Source: Aromatoleum aromaticum EbN1 (GTDB taxonomy: Bacteria > Pseudomonadota > Gammaproteobacteria > Burkholderiales > Rhodocyclaceae). Taken from it: a DNA stretch of 64,000 nucleotides. Position 1 is the first letter of the stretch. Each line of letters starts with the position of its first letter. Positions 43,700 through 53,323 of this stretch are shown one piece after another. The stretch covers positions 1-64,000 of the forward strand of contig NC_006824.1 of the NCBI RefSeq assembly GCF_000025965.1, written 5' to 3'. The notes beneath the pieces were generated by a model that saw only the letters and a list, made by a program, of their open reading frames with translations, made no database searches and was not told where the DNA came from. The translations under genes and the position numbers were made by a program.

Positions 43700-43867
43700 A
43701 TGACTTCGCCATGGCCGCAGTGTGCGCCGGCGAGTTTCCCGGGAAGCGAGACCGGCGAGCTTTCGCTCGCAGGCGCGCGCCTTACGCAGATCCTGCTGCC
43801 GAACGAAAAGACCCGGCCGGAACACGCGATCGCGGTGGCGCTGTTGCCGCCGCCGAAGGAGGCATGA
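43700..43867 (+). CDS. small phage-like hypothetical protein (55 aa)
   Basis: Frame from ATG 43700 to TGA 43865. The C-terminal half AGARLTQILLPNEKTRPEHA and a final LLPPPKEA look protein-like, and its end carries the AAGGAGG site for the next gene. Start signal weak, family unknown. Confidence 0.45.
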   Translation: MTSPWPQCAPASFPGSETGELSLAGARLTQILLPNEKTRPEHAIAVALLPPPKEA

Positions 43868-43868
43868 A

Positions 43869-44081
43869 ATGTTCCTGAATAAAGACGAACTGCGCAACCT
43901 CACCGGCTACCAGATGCCCTCGGCGCAAAAGCGCTGGCTCACGGATCGTGGCTGGCCCTACGAGGAAAACGCCGCGGGATACCCGAAAGTGCTGCGCTCG
44001 GTTGTCGAGAAGCGCATGGGCGGCTCGACCGAACCTGTCCGGCGCAGGCAAGGCCCGAATCTCGAGGCTATCCTGCGATGA
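43869..44081 (+). CDS. DUF4224-domain protein
   Basis: 70-aa protein with an excellent AAGGAGG site. LNKDELRNLTGYQMPSAQKR, WLTDRGWPYEE and VLRSVVEKRMGG fit DUF4224, short helix-turn-helix-like proteins encoded just before phage integrases, probably excision or regulatory factors. It overlaps the integrase start (ATGA). Confidence 0.75.
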   Translation: MFLNKDELRNLTGYQMPSAQKRWLTDRGWPYEENAAGYPKVLRSVVEKRMGGSTEPVRRRQGPNLEAILR

Positions 44082-44800
44082 TGGGACGTCAGCGAAAACA
44101 TGGCCTGCACCTGCCGCCCCGCATGTACCTCAAGGGGCGCTCGTACTGGTACGCGGGAAAAGCCCGATGGATCAACCTCGGGCGAAGCCTCCCCGTCGTC
44201 CGGACGGAATGGGCCGTACTGGAGAACACCGACGCCCCGGCCGAGATGATGTCGAGCGTCATCGGCCGCTACCTGCGCGAAGTGGTCCCCGAGAAGGCCC
44301 CGAGCACGCAGGCCGGCAACAGGCTGGAAGCGGCGACGCTGACGAAGGTGTTCGGCCTCATGAAGCCGGCCGAGATCACCCCAGCGGACGTGTGGGACTT
44401 CATGCAGACGCGCGCGAAGACGTCGAAAGTCCGCGCCAACCGCGAACGGTCCCTGCTGCAGGACATCATGCGCCACGCGATCATGTGGGGGCACTGCAAG
44501 GACAACCCGGTGCGCGAGGTGAAGCCGTTCAAGGAAACCCCTCGCACGCGCTACGTCACCGACGCCGAGTTCGAAGCGGTCAAGCGGATCGCCTCTCCGA
44601 TCGTGGCCGCGCTGATGGATCTGGCTCGCTTCACCGGCCAGCGCCGCGGCGATCTGCTCGCGCTGCGCCGCGATGCGATCACCCTTTATCCTCGCCAATT
44701 CTCGATACACAACACACCGACCCGGCAGAACTCCGCTTCGTTGGCCGTGACGACTACCAGTCCACGCGCCAGACCGCGGCCGGCAATCTGGCAGTCGTAA
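44078..44800 (+). pseudogene. phage tyrosine integrase, truncated at the catalytic domain
   Basis: Reads as an integrase from ATG 44078 with AP2-like start (KGRSYWYAGKARWINLG), core-binding domain (LMKPAEITPADVWDFMQ) and the beginning of the catalytic domain (MDLARFTGQRRGDLLALRR) with the first Arg. After about 44690 the sequence is unrelated; the His, second Arg and Tyr are lost. An alternative frame there (PAELRFVGRDDYQSTRQTAA) may be the tail of another gene that was joined. Confidence 0.8.
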
Positions 44801-44858
44801 GGGCCAGAAGCGTTACTTGGCGCGAAAGCGGCCATCAAGTGGCACGACTGCTTATTTG

Positions 44859-44904
44859 CGCGCCACATAAAATGGCGCGATACTGTCTATCGCGCCACAT
44901 AAAA
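44859..44904. promoter_or_regulatory. repeated operator upstream of the fic gene
   Basis: CGCGCCACATAAAA occurs twice (44859-44872, 44891-44904), 32 bases or three helical turns apart. Between them TGGCGCGATA (44873-44882) is a perfect inverted partner of TATCGCGCCA (44888-44897). The array ends eight bases before the fic start, so a bound protein would block expression; the Fic protein's own N-terminal helix-turn-helix is a candidate. Confidence 0.65.
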
Positions 44905-44912
44905 GCGATTTC

Positions 44913-46307
44913 ATGCCAAAAAAAATCCTCGACGAGGAGCTCCAACCCATCCTCGAGCTGATCGCCCGGCATCCGGGCGGAATCGGCATCGACGGGCTGC
45001 TCAAGGAGATCGGCCCGGCCTTGCCGCGCCGCACCCTGCAACGCCGTCTGGCCAGCCTGGTTGCGCAACAACGTGTGCGAACCGAAGGCGAGGGGCGCGC
45101 CCTCAAGTATCGATTCCCGGAAACCGTCGGCTCATCGGACGTCGAATTGCCTAACCTTCAGGCCTCCGGAACAGGTGAAACGTACGTACCTCTGTCCACC
45201 GAGGGGACAGCAATCAAGGCCTACGTTCGCCAGCCGCGCCAGCAACGCAAACCCGTCGGCTACCAGATTGGCTTTCTGGAGCAATACCACCCCAACCGGA
45301 CAGCCTATCTGCCTGCCGACTTACGCGCCCAACTGCACAGCATGGGGCGCTCGCCCGCCGAGCAAGCGACCGCGGGCACCTTCGCGCGGGACATTCTCAA
45401 CCGCCTGCTCATCGACCTCTCCTGGGCTTCCTCGCGCCTCGAAGGCAACACCTACAGCCGGCTCGATACCGAGCGCCTGATCGAATTCGGCGAGGCCGCC
45501 GAAGGCAAGGATGCACTGGAAACCCAGATGATCCTGAACCACAAGGCGGCCATCGAATACCTGATCCGCGACGTCGAACGCGCCGGCCTGTCAGCGGAAA
45601 CCGTCATCGCCCTGCACGCCTTCCTGTCCGACGGTCTGATGCCCGATCCGCTCACGTGTGGCCGCCTGCGTGCGCGCTCGGTCGAAATCGGCGGCAGCGT
45701 CTATTTGCCGATCGCCCTGCCTCAGCGGCTGGAGGAGTTGTTCGGCATCGTGCTGCGCATCGCCGCCGAGATCGACGATCCCTTCGAGCAGGCCTTCTTC
45801 CTGATGGTGCATCTGCCCTACCTGCAACCTTTCGAAGATGTGAACAAGCGCGTCTCGCGGCTGGCCGCCAACATCCCGCTGATCCGGCACAACCTCTGCC
45901 CGCTGTCCTTCATCGACGTGCCGCAGCAGGCCTATGTCGATGCGATGCTCGGCGTGTATGAACTCAACGACGTCGCCCTGCTGCGCGACGTCTTCGTCTG
46001 GGCTTACGAACGCTCCTGCCAGCAATACGTCGCCGTGCAGCAGCAGCTCGTCCCGCCCGACACCTTCCGCCTGCGCTACCGCAACGAACTTGCCGAAACC
46101 GTCGCCGCCATCGTGCGCGGCGGGCAGCGCGCTGACGAAGCGGCGATCCGCGCCGTCATGCCGGCCACGGTGGGCAAAGACGACCGGCCGCGTTTCGTTG
46201 CCCTGACGTTGGCCGAGTTCAACACGATTCACCCCGGCAACGCGATTCGCTTCGGGTTGAGGCCGCTGGAATTTTCGGCGTGGCTAGAGCAGCATGGCGC
46301 TTCGTGA
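44913..46307 (+). CDS. Fic-family protein with N-terminal winged-helix and variant Fic motif
   Basis: 464-aa protein. A DNA-binding-like region lies at about 1-70 (IDGLLKEIGPALPRRTLQRR). The inhibitory helix motif SSRLEGN lies at about 173-179. The Fic core normally has HPFx(D/E)GNGR; here it is VHLPYLQPFEDVNKRVSR, with Gln before Pro and Asn-Lys-Arg in place of Gly-Asn-Gly-Arg. This variant is recurrent in a Fic subfamily, so it may not be a defect, but AMP transfer cannot be assumed. The C-terminal part (about 370-464) is specific to this subfamily. Confidence 0.83.
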   Translation: MPKKILDEELQPILELIARHPGGIGIDGLLKEIGPALPRRTLQRRLASLVAQQRVRTEGEGRALKYRFPETVGSSDVELPNLQASGTGETYVPLSTEGTAIKAYVRQPRQQRKPVGYQIGFLEQYHPNRTAYLPADLRAQLHSMGRSPAEQATAGTFARDILNRLLIDLSWASSRLEGNTYSRLDTERLIEFGEAAEGKDALETQMILNHKAAIEYLIRDVERAGLSAETVIALHAFLSDGLMPDPLTCGRLRARSVEIGGSVYLPIALPQRLEELFGIVLRIAAEIDDPFEQAFFLMVHLPYLQPFEDVNKRVSRLAANIPLIRHNLCPLSFIDVPQQAYVDAMLGVYELNDVALLRDVFVWAYERSCQQYVAVQQQLVPPDTFRLRYRNELAETVAAIVRGGQRADEAAIRAVMPATVGKDDRPRFVALTLAEFNTIHPGNAIRFGLRPLEFSAWLEQHGAS

Positions 46308-46404
46308 AGCCACACAAATCTCACGCAGGGTTTCAGGCCTGTCGCCAGGCAGCGATGCAGGAGCGGCGCGGCAGCGGTCAACCCGGCTTCCCGCTTCGGT
46401 GCCG

Positions 46405-46486
46405 CGCCCCCCATGCCGGGGTGAACTTGTCGCCGCCCGCCAGCAGGATCACCACTTCCAGGCCGCGCTGCGTGAAATACACGGGT
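46405..46486 (-). pseudogene. HigB/RelE-type (Gp49-like) toxin fragment
   Basis: On the minus strand VYFTQRGLEVVILLAGGDKF matches the conserved core of phage Gp49-like addiction toxins. Both sides are unrelated. Too short to act. Confidence 0.55.
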
Positions 46487-46499
46487 TAGCCTGGCCCAT

Positions 46500-47100
46500 A
46501 ATGGATTCACATCTCCGAGACCCCCTCTCCCACCGATTCGCAGTCACCAAAGTTGCCCAACTCTGCCCGGCGGATTCGCAACTTAATGCGCGCTGCCGCC
46601 TGCGGGTCTCGGAGATCGGCAAACCAGGCGTCGAAAGATTCGGTGGTTTGGAGCGGAGTGGTTCAAGGATCAGACCTTCCTTGCTCTCGTCGATGGGCGC
46701 AGCCAGGGGATCTTGCGGAAGGCCCAGAGCGACGCCGCGAAACATTGGCCGAGGGAGGGTCCTGTTCCGCCAGCGAACGTGATTGCCGAACTGTCCTTCG
46801 GGTTTTGGCACAACCTGACGGATTCAGGTTGGAGCACCCTCTTTGGGTGCCTTACCTGCACAAAGCCTTCCGTCCTCGCAAGTCACCGAAGCGGGCGACC
46901 TTCAACCAGCAGCTCGGGAAGCGGCGGTAGCTTCGAAACCGGATCGCTCACCCTGAGCCGATCTTCCATCTGAACTTGATTGGCATCCACGAGACGCTCC
47001 GTGAAGTTGCCCAGACGTTGTAACCGGCTACGGCTGCGGTGATGCTCAAGACCAGCACCGTGCGTCGCGAAGTGATGGCCGCTAACTCCTACTGCAAGAG
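46500..47100 (+). pseudogene. Abi-family (abortive infection) protein, multiply frameshifted
   Basis: Pieces in three frames are recognisable: ILRKAQSDAAKHWPREG and NVIAELSFGFWHNLTD (46700-46820), then LWVPYLHKAFRP (about 46840-46880), then RNRIAHPEPIFHLNLIG and HETLREVAQTL (about 46938-47022). Together they follow the Abi_2-like family including the RNRxxHHEP-type motif. Several frameshifts and stops exclude a product. Confidence 0.7.
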
Positions 47101-47321
47101 GCGGGGTATCTAGCTCCTCGCGCCCTCGGCCTTCGCGATTCGAGGAAGCAGCAATATCAGGCGCTGCCCGGCTCGCACAACTTGGGCGCGAGCCGGAACG
47201 ATCAGACATCCAAGGATTAGCTGCTGGTGGGCTGGCAGGGCGTCTATGACTCGGTGCGCAATGGTGGCTATTTCGGCCTCTTCAGACTGGTTGGAAGCCG
47301 TGAACCTGGCCGTGCCAAGCG
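47101..47321. other. region between the Abi relic and traC without a gene
   Basis: About 220 bases with no recognisable coding or structured element before the traC terminator. Confidence 0.4.
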
Positions 47322-47349
47322 AAAAAACCGCCCCGGGGTGAGGCGGTTT
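47322..47349 (-). terminator. intrinsic terminator of the traC-containing operon
   Basis: Read on the minus strand, AAACCGCC (47349-47342) pairs with GGCGGTTT (47332-47325) and runs into TTTTTT. It lies 24 bases after the traC stop and ends the tra operon here; RK2's traB and traA do not follow. Confidence 0.8.
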
Positions 47350-47372
47350 AGGGTGGGGGAGCTACAATTAGA

Positions 47373-50300
47373 TCACGCGATCCGTGCCGCGCGCCTCGGC
47401 TGCTGTTCCTGGATCTGTTTCTTCTCCTGTCCCTGGGTGTGCTCGCGCTTCTTTTCGATCTCGCGGATCACGCGGCCGACCTCTGCCTTTAGCTGGCGTT
47501 CAACTCCTTCTCGACCCAGCTCGCTCTTTGTAGCCAAGTCGTTGAAGTCGGTGCGCCCCTTCATCTGATCGAGAGCCGCCAGTTGTTTGTCATTGAGCTG
47601 GGCGCGTTTCAGCTCCGCCGTCTGCTGCTCGGTGAGCGTCGCCCCCTCGGGGTCCTGCTGCGCGTCTTCCAGGGCTTTCGTGGCTCGCAGGTGCTCCCGG
47701 TAAGTCTGCGGGGTAACGGGTTCCAGGTTAGCCGGATAGGCGTTCTCGCCCGGCGCGAAGATCGGGAAGATAGCTTTCCCGCCCACGGCTTTCGCGGCCT
47801 CCTGGGCCTTCACGCGGCCAGAATTGACGCCCTGCGTCAGCTCCAATTGCCGGTCGTCGTCGCCCAAGATGATGACCGGCTTGTCGGGGAACTTCTCGTG
47901 CAGAGCGTGGGCCACGGCGGGCAGGTTCCCGGAGTCGAATGCGGCGACGGTGGCGAAACCCAGCGCCTCGGCGTTGGTGGCCGCCGTCGCGTAGCCCTCT
48001 GAAATGACAAGCGCCGGGGCCGTGGCTAGCGCGTCCATGCCGCCGACAGGATGGAAGCAGCCTTCCTTTTTGCTGTCCTTCGCGAAGCGTTTGGTGCCGT
48101 CCTCCTGGATGTACTGCATCGTCCACTGCTTGCCATCGATGTCGAAAGCCGGAATGTAGGTCTTCTGCCCTTCCTTGTCGGTAAACGCGCCGGCATGGGC
48201 TTGGATGCCCTTGTCGCGCATGTACGGTGTCAGCTCGGCAACCGGTGCCAAGTCGGCCATTTGCTTGCCGACGCGCTGGGCGCTCGCTTCATGCAGGCGG
48301 TCTTGCTCTTCGGCACGTGCCGCCAGCTTGCTCGCGGCCTCGGCCGCCAACTTCGCCTTCTCCTGGGGATCGAGGGAATAGCCTTTCGACTTCCATTTCA
48401 TCTCGATGCCGGTGCGGTTGTTCTTGATATAGCCGGCCGGGTGGCCGTCCAGGTGGCCGACGTAGAAACCAGCGTGTTCGCCCTTCTTGTCGCCCTCGAC
48501 GCCGATCCGGTGTTTCTTGCCGTCCATGATGGGGTGCTCGTCGGTCACGTTGCAGCCCATCGAACGCAAGGCATCGGCGAACTCTTCACGCGGGTTCATC
48601 GCCGCGGCTTGCTGCGCCGGCACGTTGTCGGGCAACCAGCGTTGCAGCTTCTCCATGTCGGCCTTCGGTCCGGCATACCAGGACTTCGCGACCTTGTCCC
48701 AAGCTGCGCCGGCGGCCTTCGCCGCGCTGCGCTCGCCATACGGAACGGCCAGATAGACGCGCTCCTGGGCGGCCTTCTGACCGGCGCCGTAGTCTAGGGC
48801 CGGCATGTCGGCTGTGCGGGCCAGGGCGGGCTCTTGGGCGGTGCCTTGCGCCCATTTGGCGAAGGGGGTCGCATCGGCGCCCGGCGGGACATACCAAGAC
48901 TGTTCCTTGCGGTCCCAGCGCGCCCCGAGGGCCTTGGCGTCGTCCTTCTCCTTGTATGGGACATTAAGGTAGGTCCGTTCGTCCGGGGCGGAGCGATCCG
49001 CCGTCTGCTTCTGCTGCTCTTCCAACTCGGCAATGCGCTTCTGCATGTCAGCGTCGTTGAGCATGACATTCATTTCCGCCGACTTTCGCGCCTCTTTAGC
49101 CGCTGAAATGTCCTCGTCCGTGCTGGCGGGATCACGGCGAACGCGGTCCTCATGAGCGCGGGCAAGGATCGCGCTGTGCTCATGCTCGTTATCGGTCGAA
49201 TTGGCGGCAACCACGGCCAAACGGGACGCCAGATGCTCGGCCTGCTGGGCGTTCTCGAAGTCGTGCACGAACTCATAGCGCCCATCTTCGCGCTGGGCGT
49301 ACACGCTCCAGAACTGCGGTTCCACGCCAAGATCCGCGGCCGCCGCGACGTGGGTTTCCCCGTCGACCTGGTACTCGGCGCTGGCCTGCACCTGGACGTT
49401 GCCGTTCCAGTCGTGCGGCAAGGTCGCCTCGAAGGCTTCATTGGCCGCTGCATCGAACGCCGCCACATCGCCGACCTTCCGCGCCTCGGCAACCTTCGCC
49501 TCCTCCCGGAGCTGTTCCAGCGGCTCGATGGCCGCCTGGATCTTCGCCTCCAAGGCCTCAACGGCTTCGGGCAGCTCATGCCGCGTCCAGAACTCGTTTT
49601 GGGTACTGAGGGGCTGAATCTGATCGAGTAGATCGAGGGCCTTGTCGATCTGCTCCAGCCGCGCGGTATCGAGGACACCGGGCAAGGTGCCGCGCTCCAA
49701 GTGTCCCAGCATCCAAGCTTCGGCCTTCACCGCCTTCGCGGCCCGGTCGGTAGCGTCATCGGGTCCGGCTTGCATACTGACCTCCTGTGTCGGAATGGCC
49801 TGCTGCGCCTCGTCACGCTCGGCCACGGTTTGCCTGGCTAGGGTCATCGCTTCGCGCCACTGAGATGCGGCAATCGTGTACGTCTCCTTGGCCTCCCGCA
49901 CGGCAGGATCGGCATGGTGAAGCGGATAGCGCCGCTCGCTGGCATCCTTCTCGCCATAGACACGCACAAGCTCGGCTTGGAAAGCTTGGTCTGCAAGTTT
50001 CATGGCCTCGTGCTGGGTGACGGTCAGCTCGGCTACGGTCGGCTGCGGCTGCGCTTCCTGCTCCTGTGCCTGGCCCTGCTCCTGTACCTGCTTCTGCTCG
50101 AAGGCCATCACATAGTTTTTGATCTTCTCGGCCTCGGCCGCCGCCCGGAAGATCTCCAGCGAGTCATCCTCCAGGGCCTTGATCCACGAAGCGACATACG
50201 CGACGTGCTGTCCGGGATCGTGGCCAATGCCCAGTTCGTCGCCGATGATCATCGACGCGATTTCCGCCCGCAGTTCTTCCTTGGCGTACCCCTCGCTGCC

Positions 50301-50978
50301 GAACGGGTGCACCAGGTCGCGGTCAAGCCGGGACTCGTGCCCGGTCCAGTGCCCGAGCTCGTGCAGCGCCGTCGCATAGTAGTTGTCGGCGGTCGGGAAT
50401 TGGCCCCTGTCAGGAAGGTGGATGCTGTCGGTCGCCGGCCGATAGAAGGCGCGATTGTTCTCGCCGTGGCGGATGACGGCACCCGAGGCTTTCACGATGT
50501 GCTCGGCCCGCTCGACAGCATCCCAAGTCTGTTCCTTGCGCTCGATGGGCGGAAGACCCTCGATCTGTTCCGCATTGAACACGGAGGCGAAGAACACGCG
50601 TGGCCGCTCCAGCATCACGGTTTGCTTGACCGGCTTGCCGTCGCCATCCAGGACGGGCTTGCCGTGCTCGTCCCGCTTCTCCTGCTCTTCGCTGAACTTC
50701 CAGTATTGAACGGGGGTGCCCTTCTCACCCTTGCGGACCTGGGCGCCGGCCGCCGTCGCCTGCTTGTAGGTCATCCAGCGGTTATCCGTGCGCCCCTGGC
50801 TCATCAGATAGATCGCGTTGATGCCCTTGTACCGCTTGCCAGTCGTTGGATTGACCGGCAGGAAGCCGCCAGGCTCTCCAGGCTCCCAAGGCCGTTGCCA
50901 CGGCGCCGTGCCCGCCTTGAGCTGTTCAATCAGGTTCTCCGCGACCGTTTTATGGAACGGTTTCTTGGCCTCTGCCAT
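47373..50978 (-). CDS. traC: TraC DNA primase with ArdC-like zincin domain
   Basis: Plasmid primase exported with the transferred strand. ATG 50978 has GGAGGG upstream, giving 1201 aa (RK2 TraC about 1060). The N-terminus (about 1-300) is the ArdC-like domain with FHKTVAENLIEQLKAGTAPW and the metalloprotease motif HELGHWTGH. A long helical middle follows, then two DUF5710-type repeats (YLNVPYKEKDDAKALGARWD and YLAVPYGERSAAKAAGAAWD). The Toprim core has LVISEGYATAATNAEALG and IILGDDDRQ. The C-terminus is helical. The DUF5710 pair and extra length distinguish it from the textbook protein. Confidence 0.88.
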   Translation of the reverse strand: MAEAKKPFHKTVAENLIEQLKAGTAPWQRPWEPGEPGGFLPVNPTTGKRYKGINAIYLMSQGRTDNRWMTYKQATAAGAQVRKGEKGTPVQYWKFSEEQEKRDEHGKPVLDGDGKPVKQTVMLERPRVFFASVFNAEQIEGLPPIERKEQTWDAVERAEHIVKASGAVIRHGENNRAFYRPATDSIHLPDRGQFPTADNYYATALHELGHWTGHESRLDRDLVHPFGSEGYAKEELRAEIASMIIGDELGIGHDPGQHVAYVASWIKALEDDSLEIFRAAAEAEKIKNYVMAFEQKQVQEQGQAQEQEAQPQPTVAELTVTQHEAMKLADQAFQAELVRVYGEKDASERRYPLHHADPAVREAKETYTIAASQWREAMTLARQTVAERDEAQQAIPTQEVSMQAGPDDATDRAAKAVKAEAWMLGHLERGTLPGVLDTARLEQIDKALDLLDQIQPLSTQNEFWTRHELPEAVEALEAKIQAAIEPLEQLREEAKVAEARKVGDVAAFDAAANEAFEATLPHDWNGNVQVQASAEYQVDGETHVAAAADLGVEPQFWSVYAQREDGRYEFVHDFENAQQAEHLASRLAVVAANSTDNEHEHSAILARAHEDRVRRDPASTDEDISAAKEARKSAEMNVMLNDADMQKRIAELEEQQKQTADRSAPDERTYLNVPYKEKDDAKALGARWDRKEQSWYVPPGADATPFAKWAQGTAQEPALARTADMPALDYGAGQKAAQERVYLAVPYGERSAAKAAGAAWDKVAKSWYAGPKADMEKLQRWLPDNVPAQQAAAMNPREEFADALRSMGCNVTDEHPIMDGKKHRIGVEGDKKGEHAGFYVGHLDGHPAGYIKNNRTGIEMKWKSKGYSLDPQEKAKLAAEAASKLAARAEEQDRLHEASAQRVGKQMADLAPVAELTPYMRDKGIQAHAGAFTDKEGQKTYIPAFDIDGKQWTMQYIQEDGTKRFAKDSKKEGCFHPVGGMDALATAPALVISEGYATAATNAEALGFATVAAFDSGNLPAVAHALHEKFPDKPVIILGDDDRQLELTQGVNSGRVKAQEAAKAVGGKAIFPIFAPGENAYPANLEPVTPQTYREHLRATKALEDAQQDPEGATLTEQQTAELKRAQLNDKQLAALDQMKGRTDFNDLATKSELGREGVERQLKAEVGRVIREIEKKREHTQGQEKKQIQEQQPRRAARIA
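49095..49107. promoter_or_regulatory. imperfect KorB operator within traC
   Basis: TTTAGCCGCTGAA differs from the OB consensus at one base (G for A). On the coding strand it gives S-A-A-K. It may be a weak site or chance. Confidence 0.35.
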
Positions 50979-50982
50979 GGCC

Positions 50983-51228
50983 TTAACCCTCCTGCCGCTC
51001 GGTCGGAACGGTCGCGTCCACCAGATCGACATCGCTGTCGAGCGCGTCTTGTTCGCTCAAGGCGTCTTCCGCGAAGGCGCCCACGCGCTCGGCCTCATCC
51101 GGATCGAACTCGGCCTGGTAACCGGGCGTCTGGGCGTCGATCAACTTCTCGCGGATCGCATCCGTCGCATTCGTCACGTCATCGAGGATCGCGGCTTCAG
51201 GATGGGTGATCTGCTCGGTCATGGTCAT
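50983..51228 (-). CDS. traD: TraD small conjugal transfer protein
   Basis: Acidic protein of 81 aa between traE and traC, the place of traD in IncP-1. ATG 51228 overlaps the traE stop (ATGA); ATG 51222 is the alternative with better spacing to AGGAG. Asp/Glu-rich sequence ([20 protein letters not shown]) without known domain. RK2 TraD is longer (129 aa) and dispensable for transfer. Confidence 0.7.
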   Translation of the reverse strand: MTMTEQITHPEAAILDDVTNATDAIREKLIDAQTPGYQAEFDPDEAERVGAFAEDALSEQDALDSDVDLVDATVPTERQEG

Positions 51229-53309
51229 TGCTCCTGTTCGTGAGTGTTGTTGCGGCCGGTGCTGTAGTCGGGTCGGCCCTTGAGCTTCGGGTTCTTGCTC
51301 TCGGGATAGCTCTGCTTGCAAGTCGGGAAGTTGCTGCACGCCCACCAGAAGACGTCGGCCTTCTTCGTCGGCCGGCGAATCAGCCCCTGCCCGCACGCCA
51401 TGCACTTGTAGAGAGTGGAAATCGGCAAGGCTTCACGGCCGCCGGCAATGGCGACGGCGCCATCGTTGGCCTTCGTCACCTGGTCACGGATGAACGTCTC
51501 TTGCTTGGCAATGAAGGCGGCCAACTCGGCCGTGCCCTGCTCGATGCCTTTCAACATGCGTTCGTAAAGGGCGGTCAGCACGGGGCTCTTCACGACTTCG
51601 GGCAGGGCGTCGATCATGCTGCGCCCCAATGTCGTGCCGATAATCTGCTTGCCCTTGGTTTCCAGGAACCCGCGGCGTTTCAGCTCGGAAATGATGGATG
51701 CGCGGGTGGCGGAAGTGCCGATACCGTCCTCCTCGCGCAGCATCTTCTTGTGCTCCGGCTCGGGCACAACCTTATGGATGTTCTCCATCGCACGGAGCAG
51801 CGTGCCCTCGGTGAAGCGGGCCGGTGGCTTCGTCTTGGCGTCCTTCCGGGTGGCCTGCTTGCAGGTCACGCCATCGCCCTTCTGCATAGCCGGAAGGCGT
51901 TGATTCCCGCCTTCGTCCGCGTCCTTCTCCGTGTCCTGCTCGTCGACTTCCTGGTAGACGTCGCGCCAGCCGTTGCGCGTAACAACCTTGCCGGTCGCAA
52001 CGAAGGTTTCATCCTCGACCTCCACGACAACCGTGGTGCTCATGTACTCATGGACGCAGTAGAACTGCGCCAGGTACGCCCGCACGATCAGGTCATAAAT
52101 GTTGCGCTCCCTCTCGATCAGGCCCGCCTTGCTGCCGTTGTGCATAGTCGGGATGATCCCGTGATGCGCCGTGATCTTCGAGTCGTTCCACGTCTTGGAC
52201 TTCAAGCGCGGATCGGCACCGGCCACCAGGCCGGCCAGCTCCGGGTTCACGTGCTGAATCGCCTTAAGAACGCGGGGCGAATCGGCATGCTGCGACTCGG
52301 GCAGGTAGGCGCAATCGGTACGGGGATAGGAAGTCAGCTTGTGGGTTTCATAGAGCGTCTGGCAGGCGTTCAGCACGTCCTCGGCGCTGTACCCGAACTT
52401 GTTGGACGCAAGCAATGTGATGTCGGACAGGGCAAACGCGAGCGGCTGGTTCTGCTTCTTGGCCTCCTGCGTGTATTCGGCGACGGTGCCGGGTTTGCCG
52501 GTGACCTTTGCCACCAGCGCGTCCGCCACGGCGGTATCGACAAGGCGCCCCTCGGCATCGAGACCCGCCTGATCGACCTTCGCTCGCCAAGAGGCGAGGA
52601 AGGCACCGCCCGAATGCTGAATCGCTGCGCGGATGGTGTGATACGGGATCGGCTTGAACGCCTCGATTTCCCTGTCTCGCGCGACAACGAGCGTGAGCGT
52701 CGGGGTCTGCACACGGCCGACCGTGAGCAGACCCCGCGAACCACCGCGCTGTGCGCGCAGGGTATAGGCGCGACTGAGATTCATGCCGATCAGCCAGTCG
52801 GCCCGCTGCCGTGCCCGCGCGGCATCGGCCCAGCCGTGATAGGTGCCGTTGTCCTTGAGGGCGGCAAGGCCACGCTTCACGGAAACGGAATCCTGCGCGG
52901 ACACCCAAAATCGCCGCGCGGGCTTGTTGCAGCGAAAGTGCTCCAGGACCTCATCGACCAGCAATTGACCCTCGCGGTCGGGGTCGGCGGCGTTGACGAT
53001 TTCCGCCGCCTCCTTGAGCAGTTTGCCGATCACGGCGAGCTGCTGCTTGGCATCGTCCTTCGCCTTGAGCATCCAGTCGGTCGGAATGATGGGTAGCTCG
53101 TCGACCCGCCAGATTTTCTTGCCGCGGGCGTTGCGGGGAACGTCGTCGGGGGTGTACTCGTCGGGCTCCGCCTGTTCGAGCATGTGTCCGAAGCACCAGG
53201 TCACAGTATCGGTGCCGCACTCGATGAAGCCGTCGCCCTTCCCGCTCTGGCCCAGCTCGCTTGCGATGGCCTTTGCGACGGATGGCTTTTCAGCGATGAA
53301 CAATCGCAT
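51225..53309 (-). CDS. traE: TraE topoisomerase III-like protein
   Basis: Type IA topoisomerase of 694 aa. Toprim domain with [13 protein letters not shown] and the acidic [17 protein letters not shown]; catalytic Tyr in [26 protein letters not shown] of domain I. The C-terminus has a four-cysteine zinc ribbon (CMACGQGLI ... CSNFPTCKQ). In IncP-1 plasmids traE is dispensable for transfer but related to TopB. Next gene traD overlaps its stop. Confidence 0.92.
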   Translation of the reverse strand: MRLFIAEKPSVAKAIASELGQSGKGDGFIECGTDTVTWCFGHMLEQAEPDEYTPDDVPRNARGKKIWRVDELPIIPTDWMLKAKDDAKQQLAVIGKLLKEAAEIVNAADPDREGQLLVDEVLEHFRCNKPARRFWVSAQDSVSVKRGLAALKDNGTYHGWADAARARQRADWLIGMNLSRAYTLRAQRGGSRGLLTVGRVQTPTLTLVVARDREIEAFKPIPYHTIRAAIQHSGGAFLASWRAKVDQAGLDAEGRLVDTAVADALVAKVTGKPGTVAEYTQEAKKQNQPLAFALSDITLLASNKFGYSAEDVLNACQTLYETHKLTSYPRTDCAYLPESQHADSPRVLKAIQHVNPELAGLVAGADPRLKSKTWNDSKITAHHGIIPTMHNGSKAGLIERERNIYDLIVRAYLAQFYCVHEYMSTTVVVEVEDETFVATGKVVTRNGWRDVYQEVDEQDTEKDADEGGNQRLPAMQKGDGVTCKQATRKDAKTKPPARFTEGTLLRAMENIHKVVPEPEHKKMLREEDGIGTSATRASIISELKRRGFLETKGKQIIGTTLGRSMIDALPEVVKSPVLTALYERMLKGIEQGTAELAAFIAKQETFIRDQVTKANDGAVAIAGGREALPISTLYKCMACGQGLIRRPTKKADVFWWACSNFPTCKQSYPESKNPKLKGRPDYSTGRNNTHEQEQ

Positions 53310-53323
53310 CGTTCTTTCCTCCC

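Noticed and set aside
49914-51209. Plus-strand open frame of 431 codons opposite traC
   Set aside because: Antisense shadow without start signal.
51228-53096. Plus-strand open frame of 622 codons opposite traE
   Set aside because: Shadow of a high-GC gene; no ribosome site or family resemblance, while traE shows all topoisomerase motifs.
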